Source of the DNA: Marilutibacter aestuarii | GTDB taxonomy: Bacteria; Pseudomonadota; Gammaproteobacteria; Xanthomonadales; Xanthomonadaceae | DNA length: 36,987 bases | Direction: 5' to 3' | Assembly: GCF_006546775.1 (NCBI RefSeq) | Contig: NZ_VICE01000052.1 | Span: 1 to 36,987, forward strand | Part shown: positions 1 through 8,559 of the stretch, in pieces | How the letters are laid out: each line of letters opens with the position of its first letter | Position numbering within the stretch: position 1 is the first letter of the stretch | Notes under the pieces: model-generated | Told to the model about the DNA's origin: nothing | Database searches by the model: none | The model's input: only the letters and a program-made list of their open reading frames with translations | Made by a program: the position numbers and the translations under genes

Positions 1-2
1 CG

Positions 3-599
3 CCGATGGCGCGGGCCGCTGACGCCGGGGCGGCGTTGCCCGAAGGCGTGGAAGTCCTGCTCGAGACCCTGCCGCCGGCGCAGCGGGCCGTCCTGCAGGC
101 GCGAGTCGAGCGCTGGCAATCCTGGACACCCGAAGCGCGTGCGGCCTTCGCCGAACGCGCCGCGCGCTGGGACGCCCTGCCGCCGCTCGAGCGTGGCCGG
201 CGGCGCGAGGCCTGGCAGGCCTGGCGCGCCCTGCCGCCAATGCAGCGCGAGCAGGTCGGCGGCATGTCGCGCGAGTTCGCCGCCCGTCCCGTCAACGAGC
301 GCGAGGCCCTGCGTGCGCGCTTCCAGGCCCTGGACACGAGCGTGCAGCGGGGCTGGCTGCTGGGTCCGGTGCTCGGGGCGGACCACTGGCGCCTGCATGG
401 CCTGCTGGCGCAGGTTCCCGGCGACCAGCGCGCGCCGTTGCTCGAGGTGCTGGCGGCGATGACAGCCGCGCAGCGCGCGCAGCTGTACGTGCTGGTCCAG
501 CGCACCCCGCCGCAGGACCGCGACGCGTTGCGGCGCGAACTGATCGCCACGCCCGCCGACCGGCGCCAGTCGTGGCTCTGGGAACAGCTCGATCGCTGA
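3..599 (+). CDS. DUF3106 domain protein, 5' end outside the window
   Basis: The frame is open to the left edge, so the entry is probably partial; the first ATG inside the window is at 6. The visible 197 residues are rich in Arg, Ala, Gln and Trp. They repeat motifs of the type LPPxxR, RWxxxxPExR and MSREF, which form the short helical repeats of DUF3106, a family of small exported proteins of unknown function in Xanthomonadales and Burkholderiales. No signal peptide is seen, which fits a missing 5' end. The gene converges on the DUF4286 gene with only 15 bases between the stop codons. A hairpin covers both stops. The family assignment rests on the repeat pattern; the function is unknown. Confidence 0.7.
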   Translation, partial: PMARAADAGAALPEGVEVLLETLPPAQRAVLQARVERWQSWTPEARAAFAERAARWDALPPLERGRRREAWQAWRALPPMQREQVGGMSREFAARPVNEREALRARFQALDTSVQRGWLLGPVLGADHWRLHGLLAQVPGDQRAPLLEVLAAMTAAQRAQLYVLVQRTPPQDRDALRRELIATPADRRQSWLWEQLDR

Positions 600-619
600 G
601 GCGGCCGTCCCGCCTCAGC
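595..619. terminator. Hairpin containing both convergent stop codons
   Basis: A perfect 10-bp inverted repeat, GCTGAGGCGG at 595-604 and CCGCCTCAGC at 610-619, has a 5-nt loop. The TGA of the rightward DUF3106 gene (597-599) pairs with the complement of the leftward DUF4286 stop (615-617). There is no T-run on either side, so it is at best a weak bidirectional terminator or an mRNA 3'-end protecting hairpin. Confidence 0.5.
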
Positions 620-947
620 GGTCGCAATCCTCCCGGGCCAGGTGCACCAGCACGCGACGGCGGGCCGCGTAGCGGCCGCCGAAACGCTTCTCGCCCTCCT
701 CGCGCATGCGCGGGGCGTGCTCGGCCAGGTAGCTCTGGAACGCCGCCGCGTCGCGCATGCGGTACTGCACGCACAGCGCGACGCGACCGGGCTCGCTGGC
801 CGGGTCGATGACTTCGTAGAGGTCGGCATCGATGAAGCCGGGCAGCCGGCAGACATCTCCCACGTGCGCGTCCAGCCACGCACGGTAGTCCTCGATGATC
901 GCCGCCTCGACGTCCAGGTTGACTTCGTAGACCACGTTGCCGCTCAT
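615..947 (-). CDS. DUF4286 family protein
   Basis: This is a small soluble protein of 110 residues with no signal peptide. It begins MSGNVVYEVNLDV and contains a WLDAHVGDVCRLPGF segment followed by a YRMRDAAAFQSYL segment. This is the pattern of DUF4286, a ferredoxin-like (dimeric alpha-beta barrel) fold of unknown function. The start is set by an ATGA overlap: the ATG at 947-945 shares bases with the stop of the upstream DUF3667 gene, so the two are probably translationally coupled. A longer open frame upstream runs antisense-like through the DUF3667 gene and is not used. No catalytic residues can be named. Confidence 0.8.
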   Translation of the reverse strand: MSGNVVYEVNLDVEAAIIEDYRAWLDAHVGDVCRLPGFIDADLYEVIDPASEPGRVALCVQYRMRDAAAFQSYLAEHAPRMREEGEKRFGGRYAARRRVLVHLAREDCDR

Positions 948-2287
948 ACCGTGTTCGCCATGGTTGCCAGGAACATGAAGGTCGCCGTCAGGGTCAGCAT
1001 CCAGAAATAGATCGACCCGACCACCAGGTACTTGAGCAGCGTCATCGGCCAGCCCTGGCCGTAGACCCGTTTCTGCATCAGCAGCAGGTAGAGCGGCATC
1101 CACATCAGGATCAGGACCCAGGCGACGCCGGTGAGCCCGGACAGCCACGGCAGTGAGGTCGCGACCGCGTCGCCCAGTCCGATCAGCAGGAACATCACCG
1201 TCAGGCTGACCAGCAGGAAGCAATGGCTGTAGAGCGCGATCGCCAGGTGTTCCAGGTAAAGGCGGCGCTTGAACAGGTAGGCGACCTTCAGCAACAGCGC
1301 GAACAACGGCACGAGCACGAACAGCGCGGACGGCACCGAACCCAGGAACGCTTGCAGGTACAGGTCCGGGCGTCCGTCGAGGCGCTCGAAGTTCGCGACC
1401 ATGCGCGCCAGCTTCTGGTTCAGCCAGGCATTGGCCGGCGCCGGCAGGCTCTTGATGTTGACCGTGTCCTCGTCGACCTTCCAGGCTTCGGAGTCGGAGG
1501 TGAACAGCGGGCCGTCGAACTCGTTGCCTTCGCCGGCATCGGCGTCTTCCGTCGCGCTGGCATCGGAGGTCGCCGTGGCGGCTGCATCGTCCGCCGGGGG
1601 CGCCGGATCGGCGGCAGGCCTCGTCGCGGATCCCGCCCCATTCGGCGCGTCGGCTTCCGCGGGCGGCTCGTCGCCGGCGGCGCCCGCCTTCGCCCTTGCG
1701 CGACGTTCCGCGCGCTGCAACTGGCCGATGCGGTTGGCCGCCTCGCCGCGGATACGGGTCTCGGCGGTGATCAGGGCGACGTCGACGCCCGGTAGCGCGG
1801 CGCCGTCCGCGGCGGCCTCCTCGCGCGCCTTGCGGATCTCGGCGAGCATCTCGTCGCGGCGCTGCTCCACCGCCTCGACGGTCTCCAGTTTCGCCAGCGC
1901 GACCGACTCCTTGCCGGCGTCGATGACCACCGGCGCGTCGTCGATGTGGATCATGAGCCGGCCGATGAAGAAGGTCAGCACGCTGAGGATGACGAACATG
2001 CGCAGCGGCGGGATGTAGCGCGCGCGATGGCCGGCCAGGTATTCCATCGCCGCACGGCCGGGCACCATCAGGTCGCGCAGGGTCCGGAACACGCGGCCAT
2101 CGAGGTGCCAGAACGACTCGAAAACCTCTTCGATGGCATGGCCGACGTGGCGCACGGGGCTGTGCGTGGACTGCCCACAGTCATGGCAGTAGTGCCCGTG
2201 CAGGACGGCGTCGCAGTTCTCGCAGTGGCCGTGCGTCGTGGTCTCGGGCGCTCCGTTGCCGGGGCTTGCCGCGGGTGTGTCGGTCAT
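944..2287 (-). CDS. DUF3667 zinc-ribbon membrane protein
   Basis: The 447-residue protein starts with a short linker and then a four-cysteine zinc ribbon (CENCDAVLHGHYCHDCGQ, about residues 22-39). A conserved amphipathic part follows (FWHLDGRVFRTLRDLMVPGRA) and a first membrane helix at about 95-112. Then comes a long Ala/Glu/Asp-rich, low-complexity loop (about 125-275). Three or four hydrophobic helices form the C-terminal half (LFVLVPLFALLLKVAYLF onward). This layout is typical of DUF3667, integral inner-membrane proteins of unknown function. The acidic Ala-rich loop is likely unstructured. The gene overlaps the DUF4286 gene by 4 bases, suggesting an operon of two. The start at 2287 is the first ATG. 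Confidence 0.82.
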   Translation of the reverse strand: MTDTPAASPGNGAPETTTHGHCENCDAVLHGHYCHDCGQSTHSPVRHVGHAIEEVFESFWHLDGRVFRTLRDLMVPGRAAMEYLAGHRARYIPPLRMFVILSVLTFFIGRLMIHIDDAPVVIDAGKESVALAKLETVEAVEQRRDEMLAEIRKAREEAAADGAALPGVDVALITAETRIRGEAANRIGQLQRAERRARAKAGAAGDEPPAEADAPNGAGSATRPAADPAPPADDAAATATSDASATEDADAGEGNEFDGPLFTSDSEAWKVDEDTVNIKSLPAPANAWLNQKLARMVANFERLDGRPDLYLQAFLGSVPSALFVLVPLFALLLKVAYLFKRRLYLEHLAIALYSHCFLLVSLTVMFLLIGLGDAVATSLPWLSGLTGVAWVLILMWMPLYLLLMQKRVYGQGWPMTLLKYLVVGSIYFWMLTLTATFMFLATMANTV

Positions 2288-2411
2288 GGCGATCGGGAAG
2301 CGTCAACGCGCGTGTTCAGGAACCTGCCGCTAAGATAACGGGCTGCCGTGACCCGGCGCCAGCGCGCGACGCCTGATCGCTGCCGGCCGAAGTCGCCCGA
2401 CGGTGCCCCGC

Positions 2412-3782
2412 ATGTCTTCCCAGGTCTCCCCGCGTCCGCGCTTCCGCCGCGAAGTGCGCGCCTCCGCCATTCTCGCCGCGCCCCTGGTGCTCGGCCACCT
2501 TGCCACCGGCCTGATCGGCTTCGTCGACAGCGTCATCGCCGGCCACCACGGCACCGATACCCTGGCCTCGGTCTCGGTGGGCACGGCGTTGTTCTGGCTG
2601 CCGGTGATGATCCCGATGGGCACCCTGATGGCGCTGCCGGCGGCGGTCTCGCAACTCGACGGCCGCGGTCGCCGCGGCGAGATCGGCGCCCTGTTCCGCC
2701 AGGCCCTGTGGCTGTCGGCGGGGCTGGGGCTGCTGTTGTTCGCCTTCATGAGCCTGGCGACCCTCGCGCTCGCCCCGATGGGCATCGCACCGGAGATCCG
2801 GCCCGGTGCCGAGGCGTTCCTCGACGGGATCCGTTGGGGCGTGCCGGCACTGACGATGTACCTGTGCATGCGCTACCTGTGCGACGGCCTGCACTGGACC
2901 CTGCCGACCATGCTGTTCGGTTTCGGCGGCCTGCTGCTGCTGGTGCCGATGGGCTATGCCTTCACCTATGGTGCGTTCGGCCTGCCCGAGCTGGGTGCCG
3001 GTGGCCTTGGGCTTGCATCGGCGGCGATGATGTGGGCGCAGGCGATCGGCTTCGCCGTGTACCTGCGCCGTTCGCCGCGTTTCGCCAGCCTGCGCCTGTT
3101 CGAGCGCTTCGACGGCCCGCGCTGGCCGGTCATCCGTGGCCTGCTCGCGACCGGCTTGCCGATCGGCGTGACCGTCGCGATGGAGGGCGGCCTGTTCATC
3201 GCCACCGCGCTGCTGATCGGTCGCCTGGGCGAACTGCCGGCTGCCGCGCACCAGATCGCGATCAACGTCGCCGCGCTGTGCTTCATGGTGCCCATGGGCC
3301 TGGCCGAGGCCACCACCGTACGCGTCGGCCACGCACTCGGCCGCGGCGATGCCTTCGGCGTGCGCCGCGCCGCCTTCGCCGGTTACGCGATCATGCTGGG
3401 CACCCAGCTGCTGTCGGCCATCGTCCTGCTGGCGGGAAACGAGGTGGTGGTGGGCTTCTACACTGCCGACGCGGCAGTGGCCTCGCTGGCAGCCAGCCTG
3501 CTGCTGTACGCCGCCGCCTTCCAGTTCCCCGATGGCATCCAGGTGCTCTCGGCCGGCGCGCTGCGCGGCCTCAAGGACACGCGGGTGCCGATGATCCTCG
3601 CCGCCATTGCCTACTGGGGCATCGGCATGCCACTGGGCGCCGGGCTGGGACTGGGCCTGGGCTGGGGGCCCAAGGGGATGTGGATCGGCCTGATCGGCGG
3701 GCTTTCCGTCGCGTCGGTGCTGCTGGCGGTGCGCTTCATGCGCGCCAGCCAGCCGCACCGGCTGCTGCCGGGCGGCACCTGA
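2412..3782 (+). CDS. MATE family multidrug efflux protein (NorM type)
   Basis: Inner-membrane antiporter of about 456 residues that should export cationic drugs or metabolites in exchange for H+ or Na+. It has about twelve hydrophobic segments in two pseudo-symmetric halves. The first half begins EVRASAILAAPLVLGHLATG and the second WPVIRGLLATGLPIGVT, as in NorM-type MATE proteins. The GLPIG motif and the LTxxG-like parts of both halves are visible, and the length fits the family. The start is uncertain: a GTG at 2403 is three codons upstream of the ATG chosen here, and neither has a clear Shine-Dalgarno site. It stands alone between a divergent DUF3667 gene and sppA. The transported substrate cannot be told from sequence. 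Confidence 0.9.
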   Translation: MSSQVSPRPRFRREVRASAILAAPLVLGHLATGLIGFVDSVIAGHHGTDTLASVSVGTALFWLPVMIPMGTLMALPAAVSQLDGRGRRGEIGALFRQALWLSAGLGLLLFAFMSLATLALAPMGIAPEIRPGAEAFLDGIRWGVPALTMYLCMRYLCDGLHWTLPTMLFGFGGLLLLVPMGYAFTYGAFGLPELGAGGLGLASAAMMWAQAIGFAVYLRRSPRFASLRLFERFDGPRWPVIRGLLATGLPIGVTVAMEGGLFIATALLIGRLGELPAAAHQIAINVAALCFMVPMGLAEATTVRVGHALGRGDAFGVRRAAFAGYAIMLGTQLLSAIVLLAGNEVVVGFYTADAAVASLAASLLLYAAAFQFPDGIQVLSAGALRGLKDTRVPMILAAIAYWGIGMPLGAGLGLGLGWGPKGMWIGLIGGLSVASVLLAVRFMRASQPHRLLPGGT

Positions 3783-3877
3783 GGGCGCGCCCGGACGGCA
3801 GTGCGGGTGACGTTCGGCGGATGCCGTCGACCGTGGCCTCGGGTAGGCTGGGCGCCTGACTCAGACACCGTGATGCC

Positions 3878-5764
3878 ATGAATTCGACCGTCCAACGCAA
3901 TCCCGTCGCCCGCGTCTTCGTGGGCCTCTGGGACGCCATGAACTTCACCCGCCGGCTGATCTTCAACATCCTGTTCTTCGGCCTGCTGCTGATCCTGCTG
4001 GTGGCCCTGGGCAGTGGCGAGCGGGCGGTCCCGCTGCTCGAGCGCAGCACGCTGGTGATCGCGCCCGAGGGCAACCTGGTCGAGCAGTTCAGTTCCGACC
4101 CGGTCACGCGCGCCATCGGCAAGTCCATGGGCCAGCAGGGAGCCGAAGTGCAGCTGCGCGACCTCCTTCGCGCGCTGGACGCGGCGGCCGACGACGCCCA
4201 TATCGAGCGTGTCGTCCTGCGCCTGGACGGGCTGCAGGGCGGTGGCATGGCCTCGCGTCGCGAGCTCGCGCGCGCCGTCGCCCGGCTCCGCGAGAGCGGC
4301 AAGCCGGTGCTCGCCTTCAGCGAAGCCATGGGCCAGGGCCAGTACCAGCTCGCGGCGGAAGCCAATGCCCTGTACCTCGATCCGATGGGCGGCATGATGC
4401 TCGAGGGCCTTGGCCGCTACCGCACCTATTACCGCGAGCTGTTGCAGGACAAGCTCGGTGTCGACGTGCACCTGTTCAAGGTCGGCGAATACAAGTCCGC
4501 TGCCGAGCCCTACGTGCTGGACGCGGCCTCCCCCGAAGCCAAGGAGGCCGACCTGTTCTGGATGAACGACCTCTGGAACCGCTACCTGGCCGACGTTGCC
4601 AAGGCACGCAAGCTCGATGCCGCGCAGCTCGCAGTGGCGGTGGAGCAGATGGACGTGGGCATCCAGGCCGTGGACGGCGACCTTGCCCGCTACGCGCTGG
4701 AGCAGAAGCTGGTCGACGGGCTCAAGACCCGCGAGCAGTTCGACGACATGCTGGTCGAGGACGGCGTCGCCGACGAGGATGCCGACGGCGGGTTCCGCCA
4801 GGTCGACCTTGACACCTATGTCGCGCACCTCGACAAGGCCGCGCTGAAGGCCGTCGACCCGCGCCCGCAGGTCGCGGTCGTGGTCGCCGAAGGCGAGATC
4901 AGCGGCGGCGAGCAGCCGCCGGGTACCGTCGGCGGCGTGTCGACCTCGGCGCTGCTGCGCCAGGCCCGCGACGACGAGAAAGTGAAGGCCGTCGTGCTGC
5001 GCGTCGACTCGCCCGGTGGCGAGGTGTTCGCCTCCGAGCAGATCCGCCGCGAAGTGGTCGCCCTGAAGGAGGCCGGCAAGCCGGTCGTGGTGTCCATGGG
5101 CGACCTGGCGGCATCGGGCGGCTACTGGATCTCGATGAATGCCGATCGCATCTACGCGGATCCGTCCACGATCACCGGTTCGATCGGCATCTTCGGGCTC
5201 ATCCCGACCGTGCCGCGCGCGCTGGAGAAGATCGGCGTGCGCAGCGATGGCGTCGGCACCACGCGCTTCGCCGGCGCCTTCGATATCACCCGCGAACTCG
5301 CGCCGGAAGTCGGCCAGGTGATCCAGTCGGTCATCGAGAAGGGGTATCGCGACTTCACCGGGCGCGTCGCCGCGGCCCGGGGCAAGTCGGTCGACCAGGT
5401 CGACCAGGTCGCGCGCGGCCGCGTCTGGAGCGGCGCCCAGGCCCGCGAGCGCGGCCTGGTGGACGACTTCGGCGGCCTGGACACCGCCATCGCCGACGTC
5501 GCCGAGCGCGCCGAACTGGGCGAGGAAGGCGACTACGCCGTGCGCTACGTCGAGAAGCAGGCCACGCCGTTCGAGCGCTTCTTCACCGGTATCGTCGAGG
5601 GTCGCGCCGGCAGCGTCCTGCTGCGCCACAGCGGGCTGGGCGAGCACATGCTGGCGCGTGCGTTCCCGCAGATCGACCAGGACCTGCGCTTCCTCGAAGC
5701 CTCGGCCAGCCCGACCGCCGGCGTGCCCGTGAAGTCGCTGGCGTACTGCTTCTGCAAGCTCTGA
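3878..5764 (+). CDS. sppA: Signal peptide peptidase SppA, 67K type
   Basis: A membrane-anchored serine protease of 628 residues that degrades signal peptides after they are cut from exported proteins. It has one N-terminal membrane helix (about residues 29-47), then two tandem ClpP/crotonase-like S49 domains. The catalytic lysine is Lys206 in the first domain (GEYKSAAEPY) and the nucleophile is Ser413 in the second (MGDLAASGGYWIS). This is the Ser/Lys dyad split across two domains, close to E. coli Lys209 and Ser409. The length matches the E. coli enzyme. A strong terminator follows directly, so the gene looks monocistronic at its 3' end. The C-terminal tail (GVPVKSLAYCFCKL) is normal for the family. 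Confidence 0.96.
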   Translation: MNSTVQRNPVARVFVGLWDAMNFTRRLIFNILFFGLLLILLVALGSGERAVPLLERSTLVIAPEGNLVEQFSSDPVTRAIGKSMGQQGAEVQLRDLLRALDAAADDAHIERVVLRLDGLQGGGMASRRELARAVARLRESGKPVLAFSEAMGQGQYQLAAEANALYLDPMGGMMLEGLGRYRTYYRELLQDKLGVDVHLFKVGEYKSAAEPYVLDAASPEAKEADLFWMNDLWNRYLADVAKARKLDAAQLAVAVEQMDVGIQAVDGDLARYALEQKLVDGLKTREQFDDMLVEDGVADEDADGGFRQVDLDTYVAHLDKAALKAVDPRPQVAVVVAEGEISGGEQPPGTVGGVSTSALLRQARDDEKVKAVVLRVDSPGGEVFASEQIRREVVALKEAGKPVVVSMGDLAASGGYWISMNADRIYADPSTITGSIGIFGLIPTVPRALEKIGVRSDGVGTTRFAGAFDITRELAPEVGQVIQSVIEKGYRDFTGRVAAARGKSVDQVDQVARGRVWSGAQARERGLVDDFGGLDTAIADVAERAELGEEGDYAVRYVEKQATPFERFFTGIVEGRAGSVLLRHSGLGEHMLARAFPQIDQDLRFLEASASPTAGVPVKSLAYCFCKL

Positions 5765-5796
5765 GCGGTCGCTCGCGAGCGGGCGCAGGATGAAAG

Positions 5797-5827
5797 ACGC
5801 CCCGGCCATGCCGGGGCGTTCTTGTTT
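5797..5827 (+). terminator. Rho-independent terminator after sppA
   Basis: A perfect 10-bp GC-rich stem, ACGCCCCGGC (5797-5806) with GCCGGGGCGT (5810-5819), has a 3-nt loop and is followed by TCTTGTTT. It lies 33 bases after the sppA stop. Confidence 0.88.
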
Positions 5828-5923
5828 CGCGGGGTATCCGCTGCCCAGATGGGGCTGAAGCTGGCCGGGTCGGCGCGGTGCCGGTCGTGCGCCCGGCGCG
5901 TTCCCACCCAGGCAATCAGGAGC

Positions 5924-6088
5924 TGGATCCCCGCGTACGCTGGGATGACGGTGTTTGACGGTTCGCAGGGAGCGACGGCGTTCTTCGCGAACGAGGCGCG
6001 GCGAAGCAGGTGCAACGCGCGTTGCCCGGCGTGCCCGAAACCTGCCGCGCCCCGCCCACCGCGTCATCCCAGTGCACGCGGGGATCCG
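5924..6088. repeat. Inverted pair of dispersed palindromic repeats in a gene-free stretch
   Basis: The interval from the sppA terminator to the lipoprotein gene (5828-6270) holds no gene I can support. It contains two copies of a GGATCCCCGCGT...TGGGATGACG element, at 5924-5950 and, inverted, at 6062-6088. They match at 22 of 27 positions. Each copy is itself an imperfect palindrome around a GCGTACGC-like centre. This is the widely dispersed proteobacterial repeat that, when translated, reads VIPAYAGIQ. The 111 bases between the copies look like non-coding filler. The paired head-to-head arrangement is typical of REP/BIME-like units. Confidence 0.7.
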
Positions 6089-6270
6089 GCCTTTCGCCCC
6101 TGCCTTCGTTCTCGCTCCCCATCATGGGTGTGTCCGGGCGCGCCAGGAGGGGTGTCGCGGTGCTCGACCCATCCTGCGGCTCGCTGCGGTGAGCTCCTGG
6201 CGTCTTGAAGCGCGGTCCCCGGACGGAACCTCAACCGGTCGGCGCACGCGTCGCGCTCGCCACCGCAGCC

Positions 6271-6516
6271 TCAGCCGCCTGAGGCCTCGATCGCGTCGTC
6301 CTGGGCCTGGGAGGCGTCCTGGACGGCCTGTTCGGCGGCCTTCGCCCTCTCGATGGGCGCCTGGATCGCGTCGCGCATTCCGGTCGCATCGCTGGCGCTG
6401 GTGGCTTGCGGTTCCGGCGGCTGCTCCTTGTCGGGCGCCTCGGGCTTGCTGCAGGCCCCCAGCGCGAGGGCGGCAAGCAGGGCGGTGGCGACGGTCATGC
6501 GGTGCAGATGGGACAT
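6271..6516 (-). CDS. Small lipoprotein, function unknown
   Basis: An 81-residue protein with a signal peptide ending in the lipobox LGAC (Cys22), so it should be lipid-anchored in the envelope. The mature part is Ala/Gln/Glu/Pro-rich. Its second half ([19 protein letters not shown]) is helical with coiled-coil potential. The start at 6516 is well supported by AGGAGG 5 bases upstream of the ATG. No domain is recognised. Several overlapping longer frames are shadows. It is divergent from the SDR gene, with about 90 bases between the starts. Confidence 0.72.
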   Translation of the reverse strand: MSHLHRMTVATALLAALALGACSKPEAPDKEQPPEPQATSASDATGMRDAIQAPIERAKAAEQAVQDASQAQDDAIEASGG

Positions 6517-6607
6517 GGGTGCCTCCTGTCGGTCGGGTCACGACGATCAGGCGCTATGCTACGACGACACGCGCGCCGTTGCCGGCGCGCTGCGACGAGG
6601 AGCAGGC

Positions 6608-7384
6608 ATGGACCCCAACCGCTGGCGACTGGACGGACAACTGGCACTGGTGACCGGCGGCAGCGCCGGGATCGGGCAGGCCATCGCCCGCGAGCTGCTG
6701 GGCTTCGGCGCCGACGTCCTGCTCGCGGCGCGCGACGCCGATGCCCTGGATGCGGTGCGCGACGAACTGCGCGAGGACTTCCCGGAAAGCGACATCGAGT
6801 GGTTCGCCGCCGACGTCGCCGACGACGAGCAGCGCCGCGAGCTGCTGGACTGGGTCGAGGACTTCGGCGAAGGCCTGCACATCCTGGTCAACAACGCCGG
6901 CGGCAACCTGAGCAAGCCGGCGACCGAGTACGCCGACGACGAATGGCGTGCGATCTTCGAGGTCAACACCTTCGCGGCCTTCGAGCTCTCGCGCTACCTG
7001 CACCCGTTGCTCATCCGGCACGCGGCCTCGAGCATCGTCAACGTCGGCAGCGTGTCGGGCAGCACCGCGGTGCGCACTGGCGTGCCCTACGGCATGAGCA
7101 AGGCGGCGATGCACCAGATGACGCGCAACCTGGCGGTCGAATGGGCCGAAGACGGCGTGCGGGTCAACGCGGTCGCGCCGTGGTACATCCGCACGCGGCG
7201 CACCTCCGGCAAGCTGGCCGACCCCGACTACCTGGACGAGGTCCTGCTGCGCACGCCGCTCGGCCGGGTCGGCGAGCCCGAGGAGGTCGCCGCCGCCGTG
7301 GCCTTCCTGTGCCTGCCCGCCGCGGGCTACATCACCGGCGAGTGCATCGCCGTGGACGGCGGCTTCCTGCGCTACGGGTTCTGA
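6608..7384 (+). CDS. SDR family NAD(P)-dependent oxidoreductase, tropinone-reductase-like
   Basis: A classical short-chain dehydrogenase/reductase of 258 residues. It has the cofactor motif TGGSAGIG near the N-terminus, NNAGG after strand 4, and the catalytic Ser-Tyr-Lys set in NVGSVSGS and VPYGMSKAA. The end ([17 protein letters not shown]) is the usual SDR C-terminus. The closest general type is the tropinone reductase-like/3-oxoacyl reductase-like group; the substrate is unknown. The start at 6608 was chosen because GAGGAG lies 9 bases upstream and the protein then begins at the expected place before the Rossmann fold. A longer frame exists upstream but overlaps the divergent lipoprotein gene. 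The gene ends 13 bases inside the convergent gene at 7372. Confidence 0.9.
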   Translation: MDPNRWRLDGQLALVTGGSAGIGQAIARELLGFGADVLLAARDADALDAVRDELREDFPESDIEWFAADVADDEQRRELLDWVEDFGEGLHILVNNAGGNLSKPATEYADDEWRAIFEVNTFAAFELSRYLHPLLIRHAASSIVNVGSVSGSTAVRTGVPYGMSKAAMHQMTRNLAVEWAEDGVRVNAVAPWYIRTRRTSGKLADPDYLDEVLLRTPLGRVGEPEEVAAAVAFLCLPAAGYITGECIAVDGGFLRYGF

Positions 7385-7674
7385 GCAGGGGCGGCAGCCG
7401 GCGCGCCCGCGGGTCCGCCCAGTTCCTCGTCCAGCAGGGTCGCCAGCGGCGCGAGGCCGCGCGACAGGGCTTCGATTTCCGGACTGATCCGGCTGACCAG
7501 GTGGTAGCGACCGTCGAGGCAGGCCTCCACCAGTACCTGGCTGCCATCCTTCGCCAGCGGCGCGGTTGTTTCCGCTTCGATGGACGGCATCGACCAGAAG
7601 CCCGTGTCCGCCAGCAGCCGCACCATGTCGGACCTCGCCTCGACCGGCAATTCGGCCTGCCTGACCCGTACCAC
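7372..7674 (-). pseudogene. Short conserved protein, probably 5'-truncated or frameshifted
   Basis: The open frame encodes 100 residues from a GTG at 7674 (VRVRQAELPVEARSDM...). The middle (TGFWSMP, then DGSQVLVEACLDGRYHLVSR, then SPE) resembles the C-terminal core of conserved Xanthomonadaceae proteins of unknown function. Those usually have a longer N-terminus with a signal peptide, which is absent here. The only ATG just upstream (7690-7688, ATGA-overlapping the stop of the DUF4124 gene) is in another frame. One base removed between 7676 and 7687 would join it to this frame as MTVDA-VVRVRQ. So this is a real short GTG-start gene, a frameshifted gene or a remnant; the sequence alone does not decide. 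It overlaps the SDR gene tail by 13 bases. Confidence 0.5.
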
Positions 7675-7686
7675 GCGCGTCCACCG

Positions 7687-8559
7687 TCATCGGCAACGGC
7701 TGGCGCGGATCAGGCCCTCGATGCGCTCGACCTCCGCGCGGGTGGCGGCGGGATCGTCGCTGCGGGCGAACACCAGCTTCGCCTGCTCGTCGCGCAGCCG
7801 GCGCAGCCAGGCATCGCACAGGCCCTCTTCGGGCACGGCGCTGCAGCTGTCTTCGCGCATCTCGCAGGCACTGCCCGCGCCGATGCCCGGATTGCCGCCG
7901 ATACCGACCGTCTGCAAGGGCGCGCAGCGGGGGGGCGGCTCCGCAAGGTCGCCGAAATAGCGGTCGTTGTCCCAGGTGCGACAGTCGTACAGCGGCGGCA
8001 GGGGCGTGGCCTCGCCGTCCGCGGCCTCGTCCGCCTCCGCGACGGGTGCGCGTTCGGCAAGCGGCGTGCCCGAATCGAGCAACTGGAAATCGGAGCTGCT
8101 GTCACCGCCCACGCCGATGCCGTCCGAGCGGGTTTCCAGCGGGATCGCGCGGACGATCGGCTGGCCGGGGGTCGGCATCGCCGCTGGTTCTGGCGCGGGC
8201 GTGGCCGTAGGCGCGAGCACGGGGGTGGGCGGTGGGCTGGCAGGTTCCTGGGCGACCTGCCATTCCGGTTCGGGCAGCGTCGAGGCCGGGCGGGGCACCA
8301 CCGGCGGCGCGCTGGGCAGGTCGTTGACCACCTGCTTGCGTTCCTCGGTGCCGGCCGGGCAGGGCGCGCTCTGGATGGTCAGGTTGCCCCCGGCATCGGT
8401 GCACCGGTACAGGGTGGTCTGGGCCCGCGTGGGCGCGGTGGCGAACATGGCGGCGCAGACGACGCTGGCCAGGGCGGCCAGGAAGCGCGGCCGCGTGGCG
8501 CGGTGCAGGAGGCGCGCGCGCGCGCCATGGGACGTGGCGAGGATCGGACAGCGGGGCAT
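7687..8559 (-). CDS. DUF4124 domain protein, exported
   Basis: A 290-residue envelope protein. A rather long N-terminus with a hydrophobic core ends near residue 46 (TAPTRAQ). It is followed at once by the DUF4124 motif LYRCTDAGGNLTIQSAPCPAGTEE. A Pro/Ala/Thr-rich linker occupies about 75-190, and a Cys-containing C-terminal domain follows (YDCRTWDNDRYFGDL, then CDAWLRRLRDEQ). DUF4124 is a small disulfide-containing module of unknown role found in periplasmic proteins. The start at 8559 is fixed by an ATGA overlap with the stop of the upstream DUF4124 gene. The longer frame up to 8970 is a shadow. The two genes are related in architecture and probably arose by duplication. Confidence 0.8.
   Translation of the reverse strand: MPRCPILATSHGARARLLHRATRPRFLAALASVVCAAMFATAPTRAQTTLYRCTDAGGNLTIQSAPCPAGTEERKQVVNDLPSAPPVVPRPASTLPEPEWQVAQEPASPPPTPVLAPTATPAPEPAAMPTPGQPIVRAIPLETRSDGIGVGGDSSSDFQLLDSGTPLAERAPVAEADEAADGEATPLPPLYDCRTWDNDRYFGDLAEPPPRCAPLQTVGIGGNPGIGAGSACEMREDSCSAVPEEGLCDAWLRRLRDEQAKLVFARSDDPAATRAEVERIEGLIRASRCR

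Noticed and set aside
3611-6067. 818-codon - strand open frame opposite sppA
   Set aside because: Antisense to a complete SppA; also runs through the terminator and the palindromic repeat.
5828-6270. Small genes in the interval after sppA
   Set aside because: The open frames here cross palindromic repeats and give Arg/Pro-rich translations with no ribosome sites.
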